Shown piece after piece: positions 1-6,811 of a DNA stretch of 8,611 nucleotides (position 1 is its first letter; each line of letters opens with the position of its first letter). The position numbers and the translations under genes were made by a program. The DNA is from Myxococcota bacterium (GTDB lineage Bacteria > Myxococcota > Polyangia > GCA-2747355 > JAKLHH01). The stretch lies in contig JAKLHH010000256.1 in NCBI GenBank assembly GCA_022710245.1, positions 1 through 8,611 on the forward strand, written 5' to 3'. The notes below the pieces were generated by a model. The model ran no database searches. It saw nothing but the letters and a program-made list of their open reading frames with translations, and was not told where the DNA came from.

Positions 1-14
1 CGGAGCGGAAACTC

Positions 15-932
15 ATGTCGGATCACATCGCAGGCGAGCGACTCCAGCGCGCGCTCCTCTCCCTCGCCGGGCTCTCGGTGGGCGATGCCCTCGGCGAGCG
101 CTTCTTCGGCCCCGACTACGCCGTCAGCCAGCGGCTCGCCGCGCGCGAGCTGCCCCCGGCGCCCTGGCGCTACACCGACGACACCGAGATGGCGCTCTCC
201 CTCGTCGAGGAGCTCCGCGATCACGGCGACGTGAGCCCCGATCGCCTGGCGCGCCGCTTCGCCGATCGCTACGACCCGCGCCGCGGCTACGGCGCCGCCG
301 CGCACGAGCTGCTCCAGGCCCTGCAGCAGGGCGCGCCCTGGCAGCCCGCCGCGCGCGGCCTCTTCGGCGGCAAGGGGTCCTTCGGCAACGGCGCTGCCAT
401 GCGCGTCGCGCCGCTCGGCGCCTACTTCGCCGACGACCTCGAGCTGGTGATCGAGAACGCCGCCGCCTCGGCCATCGTGACCCACACCCACCCCGAGGGC
501 ATCGCCGGCGCCGTGGCGGTCGCGCTCGCCGCCGCGCTCGCCTGGGGCGAGGGCAAGCCCGCGCGCGACGGCGCCGCGCTCCTCGCGGCCGTCGTCGAGC
601 AGACGCCCCCCGGCGAGACCCGCCGCGGCCTCGAGCAGGCGCGCGCCCTCCCCGCCTCGACCCCGGTCGAGGAGGCGGCGCGCGCCCTCGGCTCCGGCTC
701 GCGCGTCTCCGCGCAGGACACCGTGCCCTTCGCGATCTGGTGCGCGGCCCGGCACCTCGGCGACTTCGAGCAGACCTTCTGGACCACCGTGGCCGGCCTC
801 GGCGACCGCGACACGACCTGCGCCATCGCCTGCGGCATCGCCGCCCTGGCGGCGGGCGAGGTGCCTGCCGAGTGGGAGCGGCGACGGGAGCCGATCCCGC
901 CGGCGCTCCGCCGCAGAGACCAGGGAGAGTGA
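15..932 (+). CDS. ADP-ribosylglycohydrolase family protein (ARH/DraG fold)
   Basis: This 305-residue protein belongs to the ADP-ribosylglycohydrolase family, enzymes that use two Mg ions to remove ADP-ribose from proteins or related acceptors in the cytoplasm. Visible signatures are the N-terminal GLSVGDALGERF (residues 19-30), the metal-binding YTDDTEM (53-59, with T54-D55-D56), GSFGNGAAMRVAPLG (121-135), THTHPEGIAGA (156-166) and the C-terminal metal site GLGDRDTT (261-268, with D264, D266 and T267). The family consensus at the last site is GGDTDT, so one Thr is replaced by Arg265 while the three usual ligands remain. The GSFGNGAAMR stretch is more like ARH3 than DraG, but the substrate cannot be read from sequence. 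Length is normal for the family. A GGAG lies 9 bases before the ATG. The frame is open to the window edge, so a slightly earlier start is possible. The stop is 2 bases before the next start. No ADP-ribosyltransferase is visible nearby. Confidence 0.92.
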   Translation: MSDHIAGERLQRALLSLAGLSVGDALGERFFGPDYAVSQRLAARELPPAPWRYTDDTEMALSLVEELRDHGDVSPDRLARRFADRYDPRRGYGAAAHELLQALQQGAPWQPAARGLFGGKGSFGNGAAMRVAPLGAYFADDLELVIENAAASAIVTHTHPEGIAGAVAVALAAALAWGEGKPARDGAALLAAVVEQTPPGETRRGLEQARALPASTPVEEAARALGSGSRVSAQDTVPFAIWCAARHLGDFEQTFWTTVAGLGDRDTTCAIACGIAALAAGEVPAEWERRREPIPPALRRRDQGE

Positions 933-934
933 AG

Positions 935-1516
935 ATGAAGCTCCGTGCCCTGCCCCTCGCGCTCCTCTGCGCGGCGGGCCTCTCGTGCAGCGACGACGCC
1001 GTCTCCTCCAGCGAGGACGCGCACCGGGTCTACCTGGGCCTCGACGCCATGGTCGGCAAGGCGATGGACCTCGGCTTCGCCGGCTTCAACGCCGCCTCGA
1101 GCGCGAACATCCCCGCGCAGCAGACCAGCGGCGCGGTGAGCGGGACGCTGAAGATCACCGGCCAGGTCGACCAGGGGAGCTCGAACAACAAGGGGATGCG
1201 CCTCAAGGTGGAGCTGACCGACTACTCCGACGACGCCACCATCAAGGCGCGCTACGCCACCGACCCGGCCAGCCTGCCCGCCCTCGAGCTCAGCCTGAAG
1301 TCCATCCCGAGCGGGACGCTGACCGGCACGCTCGCCGGCACCTTCGGCATGACCGGCGACCTGAAGGGCGTGGTCACCCTCAACCTGAGCATGGCCGGGC
1401 AGCTCCAGCCCGACCCGGCCGACGCCAGCAAGGTGCAGCGCAAGCCGGGCACCACCCACGTCACCGGGACCGCGACCTCGCCCTACGGCACCTACGCGGT
1501 GGACCTCACGCGCTGA
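935..1516 (+). CDS. Predicted lipoprotein of unknown function with internal β-type repeat
   Basis: This is a 193-residue hypothetical protein. The start is set at the ATG preceded by AGGGAG with 7-base spacing. An upstream extension in the same frame exists but only overlaps the preceding gene. The N-terminus has a basic residue, a hydrophobic core (LRALPLALLCAAG) and Cys18 followed by Ser-Asp-Asp, which suggests a lipoprotein signal peptide, although the lipobox G-L-S-C lacks the usual Leu at -3. The mature part is rich in Gly, Thr and Ser with alternating hydrophobic residues, as in β-sheet proteins. Two related segments begin with SGTL, at about residues 69 and 126. The first contains ITGQVDQGSSNNKGM and the second GTFGMTGDLKG. 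No Cys occurs after Cys18 and there is no enzyme motif. It is probably anchored in the outer membrane or periplasm. It lies 2 bases after the ADP-ribosylglycohydrolase stop, so co-transcription is likely. I do not recognise a named family. Confidence 0.82.
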   Translation: MKLRALPLALLCAAGLSCSDDAVSSSEDAHRVYLGLDAMVGKAMDLGFAGFNAASSANIPAQQTSGAVSGTLKITGQVDQGSSNNKGMRLKVELTDYSDDATIKARYATDPASLPALELSLKSIPSGTLTGTLAGTFGMTGDLKGVVTLNLSMAGQLQPDPADASKVQRKPGTTHVTGTATSPYGTYAVDLTR

Positions 1517-1555
1517 GTCCGGCAAGCTCCTGCTGAAGAACCAGTGGAGGCGACG

Positions 1556-2302
1556 ATGAGCATCGACCCGAAGCTCGCCGCGGAGTCCTTCGCGAAGCTC
1601 GAGGAGCGGCTGCGGCAGATCCCGCGCGACCAGCTGCAGGAGCCGCGCGCGAACCTGCAGCGCGCCGCGAACGCCGCGCTGAGCGTGGCCGAGCAGCTCA
1701 CGCGCGAGGAGGTCCGCGCGCGCTTCGTCGAGCTCGCCGCGCGCGGCGGGTTCGACCTCGGGCTCCTCGACGACCTGCCGCTCGCGGCGGCGGCGGCGTG
1801 GCACGTGCGGCAGCAGGTGGTGCAGGCGGGAGACGCCGGGGTCGAGCCGCAGCTGCCCGTCGCGCTCTTCCAGCAGGCGACCGCGCTCCGCGCGAGGATG
1901 ATCAAGGTGCTCGACTACCACCGCGGCGAGGATCCCGTGGTCGCCGCGCGGCTCGCCGCCATCCGCGGCGGCAAGGGGCACCAGGATCTGGCGAGCGACC
2001 TCGCCACCCTCGCCGGGCTCTACCGCCAGCACCGGGCCTCGCTCGCCGACGATCACCGCCACTACCGCGCCTCCGACGAGGAGGAGGCGCACCGCGTGGC
2101 CGCGAGCATCCTCACCGTGCTCGCCGGCGGGAGCGGGCCCGAGCTCGCTCACTGGACCGAGATGCAGTCACGGGTCTGGACGCTCCTGCAGCGCGCCTAC
2201 GACGAGGTGCGCCGCGCCGGGCACTACCTCTTCTACTACGAGGACCCCGAGGACCGGTTCCCGTCGCTCTACGCGGCGGCGCGATCGTCGCGCGGCGGCT
2301 GA
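1556..2302 (+). CDS. Hypothetical helical cytosolic protein
   Basis: This 248-residue protein is of no recognised family. The ATG at 1556 is preferred over an in-frame GTG at 1544 because GGAGG (1546-1550) sits 5 bases before it. There is no signal peptide or membrane segment, so it is probably cytoplasmic. The composition (Ala, Leu, Arg, Glu, Gln rich) predicts mostly α-helix: an amphipathic N-terminal part (about 7-60), an Ala-rich helix (LPLAAAAAWHVRQQVVQAG, 74-92), a basic Gly/Lys loop (AAIRGGKGHQDL, 134-145), and a C-terminal aromatic segment GHYLFYYEDPEDRFPSLY (222-239), which is the most motif-like part. No catalytic signature was identified. The GGKG turn is not a Walker A motif, because no hydrophobic strand precedes it and no GKS/T follows. 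Its stop lies 5 bases before the start of the GH172-like gene, so the two are probably translated together, but no functional link can be read from that. Confidence 0.82.
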   Translation: MSIDPKLAAESFAKLEERLRQIPRDQLQEPRANLQRAANAALSVAEQLTREEVRARFVELAARGGFDLGLLDDLPLAAAAAWHVRQQVVQAGDAGVEPQLPVALFQQATALRARMIKVLDYHRGEDPVVAARLAAIRGGKGHQDLASDLATLAGLYRQHRASLADDHRHYRASDEEEAHRVAASILTVLAGGSGPELAHWTEMQSRVWTLLQRAYDEVRRAGHYLFYYEDPEDRFPSLYAAARSSRGG

Positions 2303-2307
2303 GCCCG

Positions 2308-4236
2308 ATGCGCGCGCTCGCCTGCCTGCTGCTCGTCGTCGCCACGATCGGCTGCGCGGCCCGCAGCCAGCCCGTCAGCGGGCCGCCCGTCGGCCTCGAC
2401 GACCCCGCCGCGCTCCTCGGCTTCGGACCGGCCTGGCCGCGGATCTGGCCGGGCGTGGAGAGCCGCTACCTCTCCAGCTTCGATCGCACCGGCCGCAACC
2501 AGGACGGGTTCACCGGCCAGTACTCGAGCCTCTACCAGCTCCCCGACGGCGAGCACGTGATCGTCGACACGCTCGGGCCCGGCGTGCTGCGGACGCTCTG
2601 GTTCACCGGCCCCGACGAGGGCGGCGTGGGACTCAACCTCGGGCGGCTGCGCTTCTACTTCGACGACGAGCCGCGGGCGCGGCTCGAGGCCGCGCAGGAG
2701 GACCTCTTCGCCGGGCGGCAGGCGCCGTTCACCGCGCCGCTCGTCGCGGACAACAAGGTCTCGACCGGCGGCTACGTCTCGTGGGTGCCCCTGCCCTTCC
2801 GACGGCGGCTGATCGTGACCACCGAGCGCCGGCCCGGCTTCTACATCGCCCAGGTCGACACCCTCCCCGTCGACGCCCGCGTGGAGAGCTGGCGGCCGGG
2901 CGCGGATCCGTCGCTGGCGCGCGAGCTCTTCGCGGCGGCGGCGCGGTGCCCGGGCGGACACGCCGCGCTGCGAGAGGTCCCGCTCGACTTCCGGCACCAG
3001 GGCGCGGGGACCGTCGAGCTGATCCAGTTTCGTCCGGCGCGCGCGCCCTCGCCCGCCGAGCTCGAGCGCGCGCGGGTGCAGCTCACCTGGGACGGCGCGG
3101 CCGAGCCCGCGATCGATCTCCCCCTCGGCGTCTTCTTCGGGTCGGGGCTCGGAGAGGCGCCGGTCCGGTCGCTCGCCTTCTGCATGGCGCCGGGCGTCGC
3201 CTACGAGCACCGCCTGCCCATGCCCTTCTGGCGCGGCTTCCACCTGCGCGTGAGCGGGATCGCCGGCAAGCTCGCGGTGGCCCTCGGGCCCGAGCGGTGG
3301 TCCCCGCGCGAGGCGGGGCACCTCCACGCGCGCTTCCGCGTCGAGGCGCCCACGCGGCCAGGCCAGGACTTCGAGTGGCTCGAGCTCCAGGGCAGCGGCA
3401 AGCTCGTCGGCACCGTGCTCGTGGTGCTGCCGCCGACGCCGGAGACCAAGCGCTGGTGGGAGGGCGACCTGCGCTCCTACTCCGACGGTCGGCGGACGCC
3501 CGGGCTCCACGGCACCGGCCACGAGGACGACCACCTCGGCGGCTGGTCGAACACCTTCCTCACCGGGCCCTTCACGCTGCCCATGCACGGCGAGCCGCGC
3601 ACCGAGGTGATCGAGCGGCAGGGCGAGCAGTACAACGCCCGGACCACGCTCTATCGTCTCTGGCCGGGGATCCACTTCGCCGGCGCGATCCGGCACAGCG
3701 TCGAGCACGGCAGCGAGAACGGCGTGCAGGCGGAGTACCGCGGCGCTGCCTTCTACTACCTGCAGCCCGGCGGTCCGCGGCTGGTGGAGGTCGATCGGCT
3801 GGTGCTCGCGGACAGGGCCTCGCGCCAGCGCCACCGCTTCGAGGTCAGCGGCGGCGAGCAGCACGAGGCCCTCACCAGCGCCTTCGAGGGGCGCGAGTAC
3901 CGGCGGCCGGTCCGCGCCACCGCGTTCAGCCACCCGGGGCCGGCACGCTTCGTGCTCACGGCTCCAGCGACGAGCGCGGGCTGCACCCTGCGGCGCATGT
4001 ACGACCAGGCCCGACCACGACAGCGCGCGGCGATCCTCGTCGGGGGGCGGCTCGCCGGTGACTGGTACACCGTCGAGGGCAACCCCACCCTGCGCTGGGC
4101 CGAGCGGGACTACTTCCTGCCGGCCTCGGTGCTCGGCGGACGGAGCGAGCTGCCCATCGAGGTGCGGCCCGCGCCCGGCGGCCCTGCCTGGAGCGCCACG
4201 GAGTACCGGCTCCTCTGCCTCACGCCGGCTCGCTGA
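2308..4236 (+). CDS. DUF2961 / GH172-family glycoside hydrolase, predicted lipoprotein
   Basis: This 642-residue protein resembles the DUF2961 family, now glycoside hydrolase family 172. Known members act on fructofuranose or D-arabinofuranose linkages. It starts with a lipoprotein-type signal peptide (hydrophobic core then T-I-G-C, Cys16), so it is probably tethered facing the periplasm or cell surface. Family-like features are SSFDRTGRNQDG (56-67), LRTLWFTGPDEGG (from about 95), LRFYFDDEP (from 114), DLPLGVFFG (270-278), WEGDLRSYSDG (384-394), HGTGHEDDHLGGW (401-413) and YRLWPGIHFAGAIRHSVEHG (449-468). Glu385 and Glu406 are 21 residues apart, the same spacing I recall for the two catalytic Glu of the Bifidobacterium enzyme (270 and 291). 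Departures from the usual family motifs are GTGHEDDH where GTGTEDYF is common, and GVFFG where GDFFG is common. The ATG at 2308 lies 5 bases after the previous stop and has no good Shine-Dalgarno sequence, suggesting translational coupling. No other sugar-utilisation gene is in the window. Confidence 0.85.
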   Translation: MRALACLLLVVATIGCAARSQPVSGPPVGLDDPAALLGFGPAWPRIWPGVESRYLSSFDRTGRNQDGFTGQYSSLYQLPDGEHVIVDTLGPGVLRTLWFTGPDEGGVGLNLGRLRFYFDDEPRARLEAAQEDLFAGRQAPFTAPLVADNKVSTGGYVSWVPLPFRRRLIVTTERRPGFYIAQVDTLPVDARVESWRPGADPSLARELFAAAARCPGGHAALREVPLDFRHQGAGTVELIQFRPARAPSPAELERARVQLTWDGAAEPAIDLPLGVFFGSGLGEAPVRSLAFCMAPGVAYEHRLPMPFWRGFHLRVSGIAGKLAVALGPERWSPREAGHLHARFRVEAPTRPGQDFEWLELQGSGKLVGTVLVVLPPTPETKRWWEGDLRSYSDGRRTPGLHGTGHEDDHLGGWSNTFLTGPFTLPMHGEPRTEVIERQGEQYNARTTLYRLWPGIHFAGAIRHSVEHGSENGVQAEYRGAAFYYLQPGGPRLVEVDRLVLADRASRQRHRFEVSGGEQHEALTSAFEGREYRRPVRATAFSHPGPARFVLTAPATSAGCTLRRMYDQARPRQRAAILVGGRLAGDWYTVEGNPTLRWAERDYFLPASVLGGRSELPIEVRPAPGGPAWSATEYRLLCLTPAR

Positions 4237-4286
4237 ACCCCGCTCAAGAACCCGCCCGCAGCGCCGATGGATCGTAGCAGGGCTCC

Positions 4287-5282
4287 ATGTCCACACGGCT
4301 CCACCCCACGTGCCCGCTGTCCCGCCTGCTCGTCCTCGGGTTGCTGCTCGCGCCGCTCCCGGTGCGAGCCGGGCCCACCTCGGCCCCGGCCGCGGGCGAG
4401 CGACTGCTCCGCGAGGCGCAGACCCACCACGAAATGGGTCGCTTCGAGGAGGCGCTGCGCGTCCTCGATCGCGCCGAGAACCTCCCCGGCGACGACGCGC
4501 TCCTCGCCCAGGTGCAGCTCCAGCGCGGGGTGAACCTCGCCGTCCTCGGTCACTCCGCGCAGGCCCGGCAGGCCTTCGCGCTCGCGTTGCAGCGGGATCC
4601 CGCGGTGACCCTGGATCCGATCCGTGTGAAGCCCGCGATCGTCAGCCTGCTCCGCTCGGTGCGCGCCGAGCAGGGAGGCCGCGCCGCGGCCCAGCCGCGC
4701 CAGGGCGGGCACGCCGCGTCCCCGGAGACCACCGTCGCTTCCACCGCGACCCTGCGGCCCGGCACGCGCCCCTTCGCCCTGATGGTCTCCCTCGGCGGCG
4801 CCACCGGTCTCGGCAGCGCCGCGGGCGGCTTCGCGCTCGGCCAGGAGCTCGGCTACCACCTCTCGCGGAGCGCGCGCGGTCTCGCGCTCGCGCTGGCGAT
4901 CGGCGAGTCCTTCGGCAGCAAGGGCGCCGGCGCCGCGGGCACCACGCCGCGCGTGAACCTCTACCAGCTCGCCGCCAAGGCGTCGTGGGATCTGCAGCCG
5001 TCCTCGCGCACGGCGTTCTACCTGACCCCGCTCCTCCAGCTCGGGCTCGCCTACGGCTCCACCGCCGTGGTCGGGGCGAGCGAGAGCGCCTGCGCGCTCG
5101 GCATCCGCGCCGGCGTCGAGGCCAAGCTGATCCTCGACGACCGCTTCCTCCTCTACGTGCGCCCGTTCAGCCTCGACCTCCTGGTCGGCGGCGATCGCCT
5201 CGCGCCGGTGCTGGGCGAGGACCCCTCCGGTGGCCTCGTGCTGCGCCTCGACTTCGCGGTCGGGGCGGGAGTGATCTTCTGA
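4287..5282 (+). CDS. Secreted TPR plus outer-membrane β-barrel-like protein
   Basis: This 331-residue protein has a Sec signal peptide with a hydrophobic core at about 13-24 and likely cleavage after VRA (residue 28). Next come two TPR-like helical hairpins: about 37-65 (REAQTHHEMGRFEEALRVLD) and 71-107 (RGVNLAVLGHSAQARQAFALALQRDP). The segment DPAVTLDPIRVKPAIVSLL (105-122) closely resembles the end of TPR regions in many myxobacterial proteins. A low-complexity linker follows (about 128-160). The C-terminal half (about 162-331) alternates hydrophobic and polar residues with many Gly and aromatics and ends in Phe, consistent with a small outer-membrane β-barrel. The likely role is a periplasmic scaffold attached to the outer membrane; no enzymatic function is seen. 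AGGG (4279-4282) lies 4 bases before the ATG. The stop overlaps the kinase start by one base (TGATG), implying translational coupling and a shared job with the kinase. Confidence 0.85.
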   Translation: MSTRLHPTCPLSRLLVLGLLLAPLPVRAGPTSAPAAGERLLREAQTHHEMGRFEEALRVLDRAENLPGDDALLAQVQLQRGVNLAVLGHSAQARQAFALALQRDPAVTLDPIRVKPAIVSLLRSVRAEQGGRAAAQPRQGGHAASPETTVASTATLRPGTRPFALMVSLGGATGLGSAAGGFALGQELGYHLSRSARGLALALAIGESFGSKGAGAAGTTPRVNLYQLAAKASWDLQPSSRTAFYLTPLLQLGLAYGSTAVVGASESACALGIRAGVEAKLILDDRFLLYVRPFSLDLLVGGDRLAPVLGEDPSGGLVLRLDFAVGAGVIF

Positions 5283-6796
5283 TGGAAGCCGCGGCCGACC
5301 TCACGCAGGACCCACAGCAGCAGGGCCCGCTCGGGCAGGTGCTGAGCGAGACCTACCGCCTCGAGCGCCTCCTCGGCGAGGGCGGCATGGGCAAGGTCTA
5401 CGAGGCGGCGCACCTCCGGCTGCGGCGCCGCTTCGCGGTGAAGATCCTCTCGCCGGTGGTCGCCACCCTGCCCGAGGCCGTCGCGCGCTTCCGCCGCGAG
5501 GGCGAGGTCACCAGCGGGCTCGGCCACCCGCACATCATCGAGGTGGTGGACTCCAACGAGACCGCCGACGGGCAGCCCTACATCGTGATGGAGCTCCTCG
5601 AGGGCGAGAGCCTGGCCGCCCGCCTCGCGCGTGAGCCCGCGCTCACGCTGGCAGAGACGGCCGAGATCGTGGGGCAGGCGGCCTCGGCGCTCCACGCCGC
5701 GCACGGCCTCGGCGTCGTCCACCGCGACCTCAAGCCCGAGAACATCTTCCTCTGCGACCGCGACGACGGGGCCATCTTCGTCAAGGTCCTCGACTTCGGC
5801 ATCTCCAAGGTGCTCGGCTCGCAGAGCATGCTCACCGCCGCCTCGGTGATCATGGGCACGCCGAGCTACATGGCTCCCGAGCAGGCCGAGGGGCGCGTGG
5901 CGGACATCGACGCGCGCACCGACGTCTTCGCCATGGGCGCGATCCTCTACCAGATGCTCGCGGGCCGGCCGCCCTTCGTGGGCGAGAACATCACCGCGGT
6001 GCTCTACCAGACGGTGCACCAGGCTCCGCCGCCGCTGCGGGAGCTGACGCCCCTCGTGCCCGCCGCAGTCGAGCGCGTGGTGGCGCGGGCGCTGGCGAAG
6101 CGGCCCGAGGACCGGCAGCAGAGCCTGAAGGAGCTCGCCGAGGAGCTCCTGGCCGCGCTCGTGGTGCGGCCGACCGTCGCGCAGCCTCGCCCGACCGTCC
6201 CCGCGCCGCCCGCGCCGCGGCTGCGCCCGCCCGTGTGGTTCGGTCTCGGCGTGGGCGCGCTCACGCTGGCGGCGGTGGCGGTCGTCGCGTTCTGGCCCCG
6301 TCACAGGCCGACGCCGCCGGCCACGCCCGTGGTCGCGGCCGCGCCCCCTGCGCCCTCGCCAGCACAGCCGCGCTCGGGCTCGTCGGGGTGGCTCGCGCTC
6401 GCCGCGCGCGCCCTGCCCGCCTCGAGGCCCACGACCACCGGGCCGGCGCCCGCACCCGCCCCGGCCTCGCAGCCCGCCGCGAGGGAGACCGCCGCGAGCC
6501 AGCCGGCCGCGGAGCCCGAGCCCCCCGCGGTGGAGCCGCCGACCGCCCCGGCCGGGCCGACGCGGGGCGCCGGCTCGCTGCGCGTCGTCTCGCTCTACCA
6601 GCGCAGCGCGGCGTGGGCCGACGTCTTCGTCGATCGCAAGAAGCGCGGCCAGACGCCGCTCCTCCTCGCGCGGATCGCCCCGGGCGCGCACGTGATCGAG
6701 GTGAGGCGCGAGGGCTTCCGCGCTGCACGCAAGCAGGTCGTGGTGACGCCGGGCGGCACGACGATGGTCCGGCTGGAGCTGCGGCGGGGGCGGTGA
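5282..6796 (+). CDS. Transmembrane Ser/Thr protein kinase with C-terminal PEGA domain
   Basis: This 504-residue Hanks-type (PknB-like) kinase has an apparently complete catalytic core at about residues 25-293: the glycine loop GEGGMGKVY (32-40), catalytic Lys54 in AVKIL, the αC Glu (probably E73), the catalytic loop HRDLKPEN (147-154), DFG (171-173), an activation segment with several Ser/Thr (180-193) and APE (198-200). As an RD kinase it is probably activated by loop phosphorylation. A Pro-rich stretch leads to one membrane helix (about 319-337), then a long Pro/Ala linker (about 343-430) that would cross periplasm or cell wall, and a PEGA domain (about 431-500) with the typical DVFVDRKKRGQTP and PGAHVIEVRREGF. 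The kinase should face the cytoplasm and the PEGA domain the outside. Its start overlaps the stop of the TPR/β-barrel gene by one base, so that protein is a candidate partner or signal source. Targets are unknown. The stop lies 6 bases from the stop of the opposing permease gene. Confidence 0.95.
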   Translation: MEAAADLTQDPQQQGPLGQVLSETYRLERLLGEGGMGKVYEAAHLRLRRRFAVKILSPVVATLPEAVARFRREGEVTSGLGHPHIIEVVDSNETADGQPYIVMELLEGESLAARLAREPALTLAETAEIVGQAASALHAAHGLGVVHRDLKPENIFLCDRDDGAIFVKVLDFGISKVLGSQSMLTAASVIMGTPSYMAPEQAEGRVADIDARTDVFAMGAILYQMLAGRPPFVGENITAVLYQTVHQAPPPLRELTPLVPAAVERVVARALAKRPEDRQQSLKELAEELLAALVVRPTVAQPRPTVPAPPAPRLRPPVWFGLGVGALTLAAVAVVAFWPRHRPTPPATPVVAAAPPAPSPAQPRSGSSGWLALAARALPASRPTTTGPAPAPAPASQPAARETAASQPAAEPEPPAVEPPTAPAGPTRGAGSLRVVSLYQRSAAWADVFVDRKKRGQTPLLLARIAPGAHVIEVRREGFRAARKQVVVTPGGTTMVRLELRRGR

Positions 6797-6811
6797 GCGC
6801 GCTCAGCGCTC
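6794..6811. repeat. Palindrome spanning both convergent stop codons
   Basis: TGAGCGCGCTCA (6794-6805) is a perfect 12-bp palindrome made of the kinase stop codon, the 6-bp gap and the reverse complement of the permease stop codon. An overlapping alternative hairpin pairs GAGCGC (6795-6800) with GCGCTC (6806-6811) around a 5-base loop. It could slow RNA polymerase coming from either side, but there is no T-run on either strand, so it is not a canonical intrinsic terminator. It may simply be chance in G+C-rich DNA. Confidence 0.35.

Noticed and set aside
422..2152. Long minus-strand open frame (576 codons) opposite the first three genes
   Set aside because: It is Arg/Gly/Glu/Val-rich low-complexity sequence with no family motif, covers several well-supported genes on the other strand, and is the usual result of few stop codons in G+C-rich DNA.
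1798..2307. N-terminal extension of the GH172-like frame
   Set aside because: It overlaps the helical hypothetical gene and translates to Arg/Ala-rich sequence, whereas the ATG at 2308 is followed at once by a lipoprotein signal peptide.
4237..4286. Possible promoter or terminator in the 50-bp gap before the TPR-barrel gene
   Set aside because: No convincing -35/-10 pair, stem-loop or T-run was seen. The gap alone does not show whether transcription restarts here.
2269..4296. Long minus-strand open frame (675 codons) opposite the GH172-like gene
   Set aside because: It has the same low-complexity Arg/Gly/Glu/Ala composition. The plus strand carries a recognisable family here, and nothing in the minus-strand translation resembles a domain.
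4058..5281. N-terminal extension of the kinase frame upstream of 5282
   Set aside because: The extension is Arg/Pro/Ala low-complexity sequence running out of frame through the TPR-barrel gene. The ATG at 5282 gives a normal kinase N-terminus.
5153..6691. Long minus-strand open frame (512 codons) opposite the kinase gene
   Set aside because: The kinase on the plus strand has all its catalytic motifs. The opposite frame is His/Arg/Gly-rich and without domain features.
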